Origin: Prunus persica
Lineage: Eukaryota > Streptophyta > Magnoliopsida > Rosales > Rosaceae
Direction: 5' to 3'
Assembly (NCBI RefSeq): GCF_000346465.2
Contig: NC_034010.1
Coordinates: 9,044,520 to 9,108,519, forward strand
DNA: 64,000 nucleotides
Below are positions 35,989-46,800 of the stretch, piece after piece; within the stretch, counting starts at the first letter, position 1, and every line of letters starts with the position of its first letter. The position numbers and the translations under genes were made by a program. A model generated the notes under the pieces. That model saw nothing but the letters and a program-made list of their open reading frames with translations, was not told where the DNA came from and made no database searches.

Positions 35989-37926
35989 ATGCCAGCCATT
36001 TATAATCCTTTGAAGCTTCAAATTTTGTGTTTCAGATGTTTTCTTAGAAACATGTCATCGTCATCTTCTTCATTGTCGTCGTCGTCAGCATCATCATCTT
36101 CTTCATTGTCATCGTCGTCGGCATCATCATCATCCATTGCAATTCCATCCCATAAGCACATAGCCCATCTTCTGTTAGACCAAAAATCAGCATCCCAAGC
36201 CCTCCAAACCTTCAAATGGGCCTCCAAACTCCCCAACTTCATCCACTCTCCCTCCACTTACCGTGCTCTCATCCACAAGCTATGCACATTCCACTGCTTT
36301 GACACTGTTCACCAATTGCTCGACGAAATGCCAACCTCAATTGGGCAACCCCCAGATGAAGACATCTTTGTCACCATCATTCAAGGTCTCGGCCGTGCCC
36401 ACATGGTAAAACAAGTTATCAACGTGCTTGACTTGATTTACAAGTATGAAAAAATGCCTTCTTTGAAGGTATTCAATTCCATACTTGATGTTCTTGTGAA
36501 GGAAGATATAGATATAGCTAGGGAGTTTTATAGGAAGAAGATGATGGAAAGTGGCGTTCAAGGCGATGACTATACTTTCGGTATCTTGATGAAAGGACTT
36601 TGCTTGACGAATCGAATTGGTGATGGTTTTAAGCTTTTGCAAGCGATGAAGTCTCGGGGAATTACCCCAAATACTGTGGTCTATAACACGTTGCTTCATG
36701 CACTTTGCAAGAACAAGAAAGTTGGGAGAGCGAGAAGCTTGATGAATGAGATGGAAGCACCCAATGATGTGACTTTTAATGTTTTGATATCTGGTTATTG
36801 TGGAGAAGAGAATTTAGTGCAAGCTCTTGTTTTGCTAGAGAAGTGCTTTGGTTTGGGGTTTGTGCCTGATATTGTCACTGTAACTAAGGTGTTGGAAATT
36901 CTTTGCAGTGATGGCCGTGTAATGGAGGCTGTCAAGGTTATAGGGAGAGTGGAGAACAAGGGAGGATTGGTGGATGTTGTAGCTTATAACACCTTAATTA
37001 AGGGTTTCTGTAGATTAGGGAAAGCAAAACTCGGTCTTCGCATTGTGAAGGAGATGGAGAGAAAGGGATGCCTTCCAAATGTTGATACTTACAATGTATT
37101 GATCTCTGGTTTTTGTGAGTCTGGGATGTTGGATATGGCGCTTGATATGTTTAATGATATGAAAACAGATGGCATCAACTGGAATTTTGTTACGTATGAT
37201 ACATTAATTAGATATTTGTGTTCCGGAGGAAGGACGAAAAAAGGGTTTGAAATTTTAGAATTAATGAATGAAAGAAAAGGTGGTTCCCTTGGCCAAATTT
37301 CTCCTTATAATAGTGTGTTATATGGCCTGTATAAGGAACATCGTTTGGACGAAGCACTTGAGTTTCTAACCAATATGGGGAAACTATTTCCTAGAGCTGT
37401 TGATAGAAGCTTGAGAATTTTAGGTTTCTGTGAGGAGGGCGACACAGAGAATGCCAAGAGAGTTTATAATCAGATGCTTATGGAAAGGGGAGTTCCAAGT
37501 GTTTTTATTTATGACTGTCTAATCCATAGATATTGCCAAGAAGGGTGTATTCGTGAAGCCTTTGAGCTATTGAATGAGATGATTGCTCATGGTTACTTTC
37601 CTCTTGCGTTGACATTTAATTCTCTGATAAGTGGGTTTTGCGAGCAAGGAAAAGTTGGTAGTGCACTGAAGCTCCTGGAAGACATGGTTGGGAGAGGTTG
37701 TTCACCCGATGCTAGAAGTTATAGTCCTTTGGTGGCCGCTCTTTGCCATATGGGGGATTTTCAGAAAGCTTTGAGACTTGTTTTGCAAATGGTAGAGAAG
37801 GGTGTCATTCCAGATTATTTTACGTGGAACTCGTTGCTTATTTGTTTAAGTCAAGAGACTGTATGGTTGAAGGGCAAAAGTATATTGGATGTAAATAACT
37901 TGGTACACTGTATTATCGAGAATTAA
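35989..37926 (+). CDS. P-type pentatricopeptide repeat protein, At2g17525-like
   Basis: A single-exon coding region of 645 codons. After a serine tract, about 15 consecutive 34-36-residue PPR motifs fill the protein, for example [38 protein letters not shown] and [18 protein letters not shown]. There is no E, E+ or DYW domain, so it is a P-class protein. These bind organellar RNA one base per repeat to stabilise, splice or help translate it. The order and wording of the repeats match the Arabidopsis protein At2g17525, annotated as mitochondrial. The alternative start at 36052 ([10 protein letters not shown]) removes 21 residues; the longer form adds [14 protein letters not shown], a plausible organelle presequence. 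The serine tract is encoded by an imperfect TCA/TCG/TCT repeat. No frame damage. Confidence 0.93.
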   Translation: MPAIYNPLKLQILCFRCFLRNMSSSSSSLSSSSASSSSSLSSSSASSSSIAIPSHKHIAHLLLDQKSASQALQTFKWASKLPNFIHSPSTYRALIHKLCTFHCFDTVHQLLDEMPTSIGQPPDEDIFVTIIQGLGRAHMVKQVINVLDLIYKYEKMPSLKVFNSILDVLVKEDIDIAREFYRKKMMESGVQGDDYTFGILMKGLCLTNRIGDGFKLLQAMKSRGITPNTVVYNTLLHALCKNKKVGRARSLMNEMEAPNDVTFNVLISGYCGEENLVQALVLLEKCFGLGFVPDIVTVTKVLEILCSDGRVMEAVKVIGRVENKGGLVDVVAYNTLIKGFCRLGKAKLGLRIVKEMERKGCLPNVDTYNVLISGFCESGMLDMALDMFNDMKTDGINWNFVTYDTLIRYLCSGGRTKKGFEILELMNERKGGSLGQISPYNSVLYGLYKEHRLDEALEFLTNMGKLFPRAVDRSLRILGFCEEGDTENAKRVYNQMLMERGVPSVFIYDCLIHRYCQEGCIREAFELLNEMIAHGYFPLALTFNSLISGFCEQGKVGSALKLLEDMVGRGCSPDARSYSPLVAALCHMGDFQKALRLVLQMVEKGVIPDYFTWNSLLICLSQETVWLKGKSILDVNNLVHCIIEN

Positions 37927-38980
37927 ATACATGCCAGGGTTGATGGCACTTTGTTGAAATTAATGTTTAAAGCCACAATTCTTAACTTAGTGGTAGCTTA
38001 ACAGTGGCTTGCCTTTATCAAGATCTGGAAATTCCTGCTTTTTGAAAGAAAATTGGGATTGGCTAATGACAAGATTGCTGATTTATCTGATGGCTGTTCC
38101 GAACTTGCATTTGGCACGTGCTGAACTTGATGGGCTCCAAAACTGAGAAAAGAACTAGGTAATGACTCATAAGTTGTAATGCCTGTGGAAATCTTTGTTA
38201 GAATAGGATATTTCTCTGTTATCGTTTCAATCAGTTTCTAAAGGTAACTTCGTGGATTTATATGTTTGTCACGATGGAAAAAGTAGCTTAAGGAAATCAA
38301 TGAATTTGAAATAATTTGTCATTGTTTCTTTTTTGGCTGCAGGGTAATAATGGGGAGGGAACAAATATACAAAGTAGGAATGCCAGAAAATGCAAAAGGC
38401 ATCTCCTACTTTCAAACCAGTCGGCAGACACTTGTGATAGTTTTGAAGCTTTTTGAGCTGGTGGGATTATGAGTCCTCAAATAGATTCTGGAACATCATA
38501 CACCAGAATTGCTTTGATCATGTTCAGCTCTTGCTTCTGTTAAGCGTACAATTTGGGCTTTGTAGTGCATTTTTGCTTGACAGTTTACGTTACACAGGTC
38601 AGGGGGATCTTTAAACGCAATTGCTCTTAAAATTGACCGGATAAGTTTTTTTTAAAGATATCATCCATATCAAACATTTCTCCGACTGAGGACGTTTGTT
38701 TCAGTTGAATGCAGGTTGGAGATGAATCATATGAAATGTATTGAGCAGAGTGGAATTTTCCACACCTAGCAAGGCGCACAAGGGTTAGTAGTAAGAAACA
38801 GCAGAGACAAGGAACTGACATTAATTAATTTTTTGTTGATGTTTTTGAATAGCATGACTGATTATGCTTCATTTCTTCTGACTAATGTGTTCTAATTGTA
38901 TTTTCAAACAATTGCATTAGAAGATGCGTTGAACAACTTAAGAGGGTGTGACGTGCAACAGACAAGCAGCAATGCACTGC
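37927..38980 (+). other. 3' flank of PPR gene, no further gene seen
   Basis: Probable 3' untranslated region followed by intergenic DNA. Short ORFs here show no recognisable domain. Confidence 0.5.
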
Positions 38981-39010
<30 letters not shown>

Positions 39011-39012
<2 letters not shown>

Positions 39013-39183
39013 TCCTGATCTCTTGGACTACAGGGGTTTAAGAGATTTGTGGTCACTCACCGTTGGATGTAAATTCAACGGTTCACTCTTGCACTCTTTT
39101 TAAGAAACTTTTTTGAACCATTGGATTAATATCCAACGGTGGGTGACCACAATCTCTTGGACTCCTGTAGTCCAAGAGATGGG

Positions 39184-39187
<4 letters not shown>
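39011..39187. mobile_element. 177-bp MITE inserted in (TA)n
   Basis: The ends are inverted repeats of 24 bp with two mismatches: AGTCCTGATCTCTTGGACTA on the left and AGTCCCCATCTCTTGGACTA when the right end is reverse-complemented. A second internal pair (GGTCACTCACCGTTGGAT and ATCCAACGGTGGGTGACC) extends the hairpin. Both sides are pure (TA)n. Confidence 0.88.
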
Positions 39188-39220
<33 letters not shown>

Positions 39221-39222
<2 letters not shown>

Positions 39223-39620
39223 GAGCTTCCATTGAGGGATCCCTCAAATAAGCTTATTTGAGGGACACCCCTTGTAGGCCCCACTCCGGATTGTATTTCA
39301 CTAATCCAAACCGTCTATTTTGTAGATACTCATTCAAAGATCATCTCTACAAAAAATCACTTGAATCCGATATCATGTGACCACTCAATTGAGTTATTGA
39401 AATTTTAGTACTTTTCTTAAAGCACCGTGTTCATTGATTTTGTAAGACACAATTGGATGTCGAAACGGTTTCCGATTTGTCTAATTTTTTGTAAGGATGA
39501 TCTATGAATGAATACCTAAAAAATAGATGGTTTCGATTATTGGGAAAAGAATTGTAGGGTACCCTAAAGGGCGTCCCTCAAATAAAATTATTTGAGGGAT
39601 CCCTCAATAGAAGGGGACTG
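39221..39620. mobile_element. Micron-like MITE, copy 1, in (TA)n
   Basis: The ends are inverted repeats of about 45 bp (CTTCCATTGAGGGATCCCTC and CTTCTATTGAGGGATCCCTC in the right end reversed). Each end is itself palindromic (TTGAGGGATCCCTCAA, AAATAAGCTTATTT). The body contains CACTAATCCAAACCGTCTAT. The copy lies between two (TA)n blocks. It has no ORF. Confidence 0.88.
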
Positions 39621-39640
39621 TATATATATATATATACACA

Positions 39641-40032
39641 GAGAGCTTCCATTGAGGGATCCCTCAAATTAGCTTATTTGAGGGATACCATTGTAGGGCC
39701 CACTATGTATTGTATTTCACTAATCCAAACCGTCTCTTTTGTAGATACTTATTCAAAGATCATCTCTACAAAAAATCACTTGAATCCGATATCATTTGAC
39801 CACTCAATTGAATTATTGAAATTTTAGTACTTTCTTGAAGCACTGTGTTCATTGATTTTGTAGAACACAATTGGATATCAAAACAGTTTCCGATTTGTCT
39901 AATTTTTTTCAAGGATGATCTATGAATATAGACTTAAAAAATAGATGGTTTCGATCGTTGAAAAAAAATTCGTAGGGGACCCTAAAGGGTGTCCCTCAAA
40001 TAATTTGAGGGATCCCTCAATAGAAGGGGACT
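39641..40032. mobile_element. Micron-like MITE, copy 2, in (TA)n
   Basis: Same family and orientation as the preceding copy, diverged by point changes and with a shortened right internal palindrome (AAATAATTTGAGGG). Separated from its neighbours by (TA)n. Confidence 0.88.
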
Positions 40033-40050
40033 ATATATATATATATATAT

Positions 40051-40445
40051 AGCTTCCATTGAGGAATCCCTCAAATAAGCTTATTTGAGGGATACCCCAT
40101 GTAGGCCTCACTCCGGATTGTATTTCACTAATCTAAACCGTCTATTTGTAGATACTCATTCAAAGATCATCTCTACAAAAAATCACTTGAATCAGATATC
40201 ATTTAACCACTCAATTGAGTTATTGAAATTTTAGTATTTTCTTGAAGCACTGTGTTCTTTGATTTTGTAAAACACAATTGGATGTCGAAACGGTTTCCGA
40301 TTTGTCTAATTTTTTGTAAGGATGATCTATGAATGAAGACCTAAAAAATAGATGGTTTGGATCATTGGGAAAAAAATGGTAGAGTACTGTAAAGGGCGTC
40401 CCTCACATAAAATTATTTGAGGGATTCCTCAATAGAAGGGGATTG
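40051..40445. mobile_element. Micron-like MITE, copy 3, in (TA)n
   Basis: Third copy in the same orientation. The right end reads GGGATTCCTCAATAGAAGGG. It is followed by (TA)n with one interruption and then, after about 36 bp, by the viral insertion. Confidence 0.88.
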
Positions 40446-40506
40446 TATATATATATACATATATATATAAGAAGCTTCCTCACCATAGATATTTACCTAT
40501 ATCTAA

Positions 40507-41527
40507 TTGCTTAATCTTGATTCAATTAAGAAACACAAAAATGATGGTAATAATTTTCTGCATATTGGGTTAGTTCAAGTTGCTGTTAAACCCCTAACCA
40601 GATTAGGTTTGAAAGCCTCAATCCTTCTCTGTTTACGTGATGCTCGGTTTATTGAGTTTAGTGATAGCACCTTAGGCGTCATTGAGTCCAGTCTGTGTAA
40701 TGGCCCAGTTCATTTTGATTTTTATCCTGATTTCACTGTAAGTCTTAGTGATCCTCATATCCTGAGAACTTTAATTCTGAATATTAAGGCTGAAGGTTAC
40801 AATGTCCTCCAAGGAACCCTGCCTTTAGCCTTAGTTTACAGAATTTATTACAAAGTTACAGGTACTAATATGAATTTCCAAGCCCTTAATAAAAGCCCAA
40901 AAGACCAAACTGTTTTAATCCAGAGTCATACTTCAGATGCCCATATCCAAGTCCCTCAGACCATTAAGTGGTTAGAAGTTATCCTTCCAAAAGATTGGAC
41001 CTTAGTCACTGAAAGCCAACCAGCTCCAATTCAACGAAATCTCAACAATCTTGATTACATCCAGCAATATTTAGATGGCACAGTAAAAATTAAATTTGAA
41101 AATCAACCTTTAAGGAAATCTAATGTTCAGTTGCAACAATTGCCAACCCCTGGTTAGTCTCAAAGGCATGCCCCTGCGCGGCACTCCTTTACTGCCTCGT
41201 CTTCCACTCTAGAACGAGACCTAGAATTAGAAAAAGCTATGATTGACTTTAAGCTTGAGTCCCTGAGAAAATCCTCTCAGGTAACCCAACCTTGCTATGG
41301 CAAAGCTCCAGTCCAAGAAGATAAGTCTAAATCACCTGAATCACCAACACAGTCAGACTTCTTAGTTGATAATTTTACACCAGTCGATAATCAACTTAGA
41401 ACCCTTAATAGAAAATTTGAAATTAATTGGAAACGCTTAAATAGTCATCTCAAAGCCCCTGAAAATCAGCTCAGGAGAGATAGGTATCACCAAGCCTACC
41501 CTGTCCGTGAAAGCCGTCATAAAATCG
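40507..41527 (+). pseudogene. Caulimovirid movement-protein fragment, plus-strand copy
   Basis: It corresponds to about 49097-48069 of the minus copy. A 30K-superfamily movement protein core is visible (LVQVAVKPLTRLGLKASILL, then FYPDFTVSLSD). Such proteins help the virus pass plasmodesmata. The frame stops at 41155-41157 with TAG where the other copy reads CAG. It continues open to 41527, where it abruptly joins antisense leader sequence of the inverted copy. The 5' end of the ORF is absent; the block starts next to (TA)n. Confidence 0.85.
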
Positions 41528-41996
41528 GTTGTTCTTTACTACTGGAATCATATTCAAATTGTTCCTCATTAACTATCTCTGGGAGTCGGCTTATACTGGT
41601 CTTAGAACTGTTTGACTTACAGGAGTTTGTTCTAAGAAAGCGACTCATGACTACTCAAGTGTTCGGATTTGGCTAACTGAGGAAGAAGATAAACTGAGAC
41701 TTCCTAAACTGACCGTTTACCCTAAAAGAAACCTATTAACCTTTCTTAATTTTCTGTCTCCTGCCCACCGCTCAGGCCCTCTACACTGGGGATTTACTGT
41801 TTGGAAAAAGGACTCACGGGTCAGACCTTAAAGAAAGATTAACAAATAACTCAAAGAATAAAAGGGAAGGAAAGGAAGGAAATGAAGACCTTCTACTCAG
41901 AAGCTTAAACCAGCCACTTGGGCGGGGATGAGTAGCAGACTTAGACAAAGACCGTAACTCTTACGGCTCTGATACCAAAAGAAAGAAAACAGAGAT
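41528..41996 (-). repeat. Terminal redundancy of viral copy (3' repeat)
   Basis: Direct repeat of 49229-49696, differing by one deleted base and a few substitutions. It contains the leader and the first 40 or so codons of ORF1 (ATG at 41648). This copy retains CGA where the other has a TGA stop. Confidence 0.92.
41965..41977 (-). other. Caulimovirid tRNA-Met primer-binding site (second)
   Basis: The minus strand reads TGGTATCAGAGCC, the standard caulimovirid primer site, about 290 bases after the TATA box. Confidence 0.9.
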
Positions 41997-42111
41997 AGAT
42001 GAAGGATAGGGAGGATATTAACAAAACAACCTAACTCAACATTCAGACTAATGCAGCAAAATAATGCATAAAAGAAATTACTTAAAATAGAGATAAGTTG
42101 AAAATAACAAT

Positions 42112-42117
42112 TTTATT
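42112..42117 (-). terminator. Viral poly(A) signal
   Basis: AATAAA on the minus strand, about 145 bp after the TATA box. The interval would give the terminally redundant R region of the pregenomic RNA. Confidence 0.5.
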
Positions 42118-42261
42118 TATACTCACAAAGGTAGCAACTGCAACTTCAAGCTTCTCACTTAGTATTTACAAGGATGATTTTCTCCAAAGATGTTTCAGAG
42201 AGAATCTATAAAATTGATTTGAAAAGAAATGAACGGTGCTTACAACTGAGGCCGAAGCCTG

Positions 42262-42269
42262 CTTAAATA
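42262..42269 (-). promoter_or_regulatory. Viral pregenomic-RNA TATA box
   Basis: TATTTAAG on the minus strand in the intergenic region after ORF2. A start about 30 bp on would give a leader of roughly 590 nt before the ORF1 ATG, normal for the family. Confidence 0.5.
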
Positions 42270-42530
42270 GGTAAAACAACTATGGTTTAGACAACTATGG
42301 TGAAAAGTAACTGCGGTTCATGCAACTGTAGAGTCACGGGACTTCAACCTGCTTCAACTTTCAATTTTGTCCTCTTTTGCGAATTATTTTCTCTTTCGGC
42401 TACTTTCGGTGATGTGAATAAATCAAACAGTGCTTTGTCTGCTGCTTTAGAAGATGCTTTTATGATGTCGGCAACTGCTTTTGAAGATGCTTTCAACTGG
42501 AGCAATTATGATGTCTGCTATAATGGCCTA

Positions 42531-43802
42531 TTAGTCTGAATGCAGATCATAGGCATCATAGGGATCTTGACTATCTTCATACCACGATTTTGGCTTGGCT
42601 GGACTCTGCATGGGCTGGCAACTAGATGATGAGGGAGAATCATTGTCCTCATCATCATCCATTTGAGAGGCTTGGATAATCAACTGGCGAGCAATTTCCT
42701 GGAGTTCAGACTTAGATTTTCCCTCAACTAATAGGGAAGATCGGATTGAACCAGTAGGAGAAACTGGACGCGGAATAGGCTCATGAGGGAGATCATTGTA
42801 AACATATTTAGCAATTCGGTCAACTTCAAACTTATCCCACCATTTAACAAAGAATTTGCGAGCAAATATTCTGGCATCCTTGGTGATTCTGAAAGACCAT
42901 TTGAGAATCCAAGGGACTTTATATCTGGCAATAAAAAGTAATTGTTTTGTAAAGAATAGATCAACTTTGGAGAACTTGGCGTGTTTAGTATAATGACGGA
43001 TTAACTCATGAACTGAGACAGGCAGAATTTCATCAACTGGACCATGTTTTTCCCACCAGTGGAGAAACCAATAAGGGAAAGAACATTTGAACTTGTTGTC
43101 AAAATTGATGAACCAGGAATGACTAAAATCTTCAGATTGGTGATGAAAAATAGTATACCAAGCTTCAATATAATCAGAATAATTATATTACAATTTTGAC
43201 TTAAGGATCTTCAACTCATAAGGGCGGCTACTGAAAGATTCTTGGCTTAAGATTTTGTGAATATATAAGGAATGATAAAGGATGATTTCAGGGTGATCAC
43301 GATCCTTTATCGGCTTAATTTCAACTGACTGGGTTTCAAATAGTATATCTCTATAATACTTGAGAGACTTATAAGGACTGGGTGGCATAAAATGGAACCC
43401 AGGGGGGAAATAGTGTTTGGCGATTTCAATGGGATCAGCATGAATATCATATAGGGGCTCAATAACAAACAAATGGGAGTTACTCTTGGGCAAATATGGG
43501 GATGACTTTTTGAAGGCAACTGAGGGACCGGCAGAGGTTTCGACTGAAAAAGGATCATAACTAGAAACTAAGGTCGACTGATAATTGGGGCGGATGTGGC
43601 CCACTGTGGAACCAAGGGTGGAGAATCTATTGGCAACTGATATTGGTGTGGCAACTGAAATGGGAGTGCAACCAGGAAAAGGAACTATCTGTTTAGGCGT
43701 TTCTGGCTTATTTTGACTCATGGATGAGGGAAGGGTTCGGAGCGACTGGGGTGGCTTAAGTTGACTGGCGAATTCTTTTTGTTTGTCTTTTTTGAGTGCC
43801 AT
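42531..43802 (-). pseudogene. Caulimovirid ORF2, unknown function, one nonsense codon
   Basis: 423 codons in one frame, interrupted by TAA at 43190-43188. It may start at 43802 (MALKKDKQKEF) or at the in-frame ATG at 43721. The latter overlaps the ORF1 stop as ATGA, an arrangement that favours re-initiation. The N-terminal part is Ser/Pro/Gln-rich. The middle has aromatic-rich segments with several Trp and Tyr. The C-terminus is strongly acidic (ASQMDDDEDNDSP) and Ser-rich. I do not recognise a domain. Its position equals the transactivator slot of some caulimovirids, but no similarity was seen. Confidence 0.75.
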
Positions 43803-46800
43803 TGTGCATCCTGCAAAAATTCTTGAGTAAGAAAATCAGGAATCGAATTCTCACTTCCTCTCAGATATTCAATATCAAAATCAAATATACTTAGAATACT
43901 TTGCCAACGTGCAAAAATTTGTTTAGATGCAATGTTTTGAACATCTTTTTCTAAAACATGTTTTGCAGACTTACAATCAACTCGTATTAAAAACTTTTGA
44001 TTGAGCAAGTCATCTTGAAATTTACTAATACATAATACAATAGCTAATATTTCTTTTTTAATAGTACTATAATTATATTGCGACTGGGTCCAAGTTCCAG
44101 AATGAAAACGAACAATCTGTTCTGGAGATTTTGGGCAAATTCTTTGTTTGAGGACACCACCATAACCAATGTCAGAGGCATCGGTTTCAACTATTTTGAA
44201 GGAATTGACTGAGGGAATACCAAGACAGGGAAGTGTCTTGACATGGGCTTTGATTTGTTTGACAACTTCAGTATGGGCGGTTGTCCACGGAGGAGGATTG
44301 TTTTGCAATAATCTGTCAAATAAAGGCTTACATTGTTTTCTCAGATTTTGGTAAAAGTCAAAAATGTAATTTAGATATCCTAAAAACCTATGGAGTTGAC
44401 TTTTATCAAGAATCTGATTAGGAAATTTGTCAGCAAACTGGATGACCCGATTAATTGGGGAGATTTGCGACTGGTATATATTAAAACCAAGAAATCTGAT
44501 ATTGGTTTGGAACAACTTGATCTTTTTAGCAGAAACAACTAAACCATTCTATTTGACAACCTGAAAGAATTTATGCAAATGTTTCCAATGCTGCTCTATA
44601 GACTCGGAAAAGATGAGGACATCATCAATATAGACAATTGAGAAATGGCTGTAGGGATTGAATATATCATTCATAATATTTTGAAATTCACTAGGGGCGT
44701 TTTTTAAACCAAATGGCATTACATTCCATTCATAATGACCAAAGGGAGTAACAAATGCAGTCTTATATCTATCTGACTCTTCTATTTGGATTTGCCAGAA
44801 ACCACTCTTCATGTCAAATTTGGAATAAACAACTGCTTTCCCTAACCGATTAATGAGATCTCTTTTATTAGGTATGGGATACCTAATCCATTCTAGAACT
44901 GAGTTAAGTGGCTTGTAGTTGATAACTAATCTCGGGACTCCTCTTTCTAGTTCAGCATGTTTCTGGACATAAAAAGCTGGACATGACCACGATGACTTAC
45001 TTTTGTGGATTATTTTCTTCTGAAGTAACTCATTAATTTCGTTCTTACAAAATTCCATTATTTCTTGACTCATCTGGATTGGTCAGGCTTTAGTAGGGAT
45101 GTTCTTTTCACTAAAGGTTTTGATATAAGGAAGACAGACAACATGTTGTTTCCTGAACCAAAAAGCATTAGGCAAATCAGAGCAAATCTCATTTTTCAAT
45201 TTGTGTTCAAAATGTTGGATTTGCGACTGTAATGATTTATCAGCAAGCTGTTGTTCAAGTCTTTTAAATCTGATTTCTTCTTTAAGAAAGTTCAACTGGT
45301 TATTTTTTCGAATGATTTGTATTGATTTAGACACAGACTTTTTGCAAAGCCCTTAAATTATGCAACTCGGGTTTAGACAGAAATTCAATTTTGACCTTTT
45401 CGCCTAATTGGGTAGAGATAACACAGTCATAATCTACCTGGAAGGGGTACAACAAGGCAATAAAAGGTAAACCTAGAATGACTTCGTCTGTAATATTTTT
45501 AACTAAAACGAATGAGGTTTTAAAACAGACTTTGTTTTGGCATATATGGGCTTTGGGTAATTCAAAATTCAACTGGAGTGACTTTCCTGATGCAGTACTT
45601 AAAGATTCTCTAGACTTCTGGTAATATCTAGTAGGGATTAGACCTTCCTGAATACAGCTAAGGTCAGCTCCTGAATCAAATAAGGCAACTGTAGTGAATT
45701 CAAAATCTTGAACAAAAATAGTGACTTTTGAATACCATTTTCGAAAATTGATTTGCTTAATTAAATTGACAACTTGTTGACGTTCAGGGGTATCCTTATC
45801 AGAATTGGCAGGACTTTCTGATTGGCTTTTAGGCTCAAAAGACCTTTTATTTTCGAGACTGGCTAGGTCTTGCTTAATTGAATAATTTTCACTTTGTAAC
45901 TTCTGGCTTAACTGTCTTAATTCAACTAATTATTTTTTAACAATTTTGACTTCTAACTGCAGATCTTGTAAGGTTATTTCTTTTCTCTGGGCAAATTTTT
46001 CTAAAGTAATGTTTAGACTTCCTGGTTGGGGGTTAGAGCGACTTGGGCTTTCCTGACTAATGACTTTTTTCAATTTCTTTAAATATTCTGATTTTAACTC
46101 GGGATTCTCAACTCGGCTTATCAGGTCTATTAGTAATTCTTCTTGTTCTTCCTGTTTAGTAAGGACACAAATAGAATTTAATTTATTGCAACATTTATCT
46201 GTACAACCAAACTGGATATCAGGTGAACTAGACTGTGATTCTATCGACTGGGCAGAATCAGAATCAGAACTGGCTACTATGGTTTCAGCACTACTTGTTT
46301 CAGAGTCTCGCAACTCCAAAACTTTTATCAATTTTTCTTTTTCTTCATTTGTAATATGCAATTGTTTAATAGTGTCTTTTATTTTGCATTCAGAGGCATA
46401 ATGACCAAATTTCTGGCATTCAAAGCATTTGACTTTGGTTTTATCATTTTTGGGGCGATTCTTCTTTTGGCCTGTCGGGGTTTTCGACTAATTTTTCTTA
46501 GAGGAAAATTTTCTTCTTTTATAGAATTCACGATTATCATTATTGGGTTTAGAAAATTGTTTTCTTCGGGAATAAAAACGATGTTTCTTAAGGTGACTGG
46601 GCTTATTTCTTCTGGAAGGAGGAATGCTGGTAAGGCCGTACTGTTCCCAGAAATTGCCTAATTCATATTTGGCTGATTTCCTATCGGACTGTATCTGTCT
46701 ACCAATTTTAAAATCAATACACATTTTCATGCCAACTTGGTTAATTGTACTTATAATGTTTCCGTAAGTCAAACTATCCCAATCAATATGACCTTGTTCA

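Noticed and set aside
36018..36257. Minus-strand ORF with long Asp/Glu runs opposite the PPR start
   Set aside because: It is only the reverse reading of the serine-codon repeat; the plus frame is a full PPR protein.
40470..40506. Possible fourth copy of the 395-bp MITE cut by the virus
   Set aside because: Only about 8 bases (AGCTTCC region) resemble the MITE end, too few to support it.
42728..42964. Minus-strand ORF inside the viral second ORF
   Set aside because: It is in a different frame from the 423-codon ORF2, whose frame is arithmetically and compositionally consistent.
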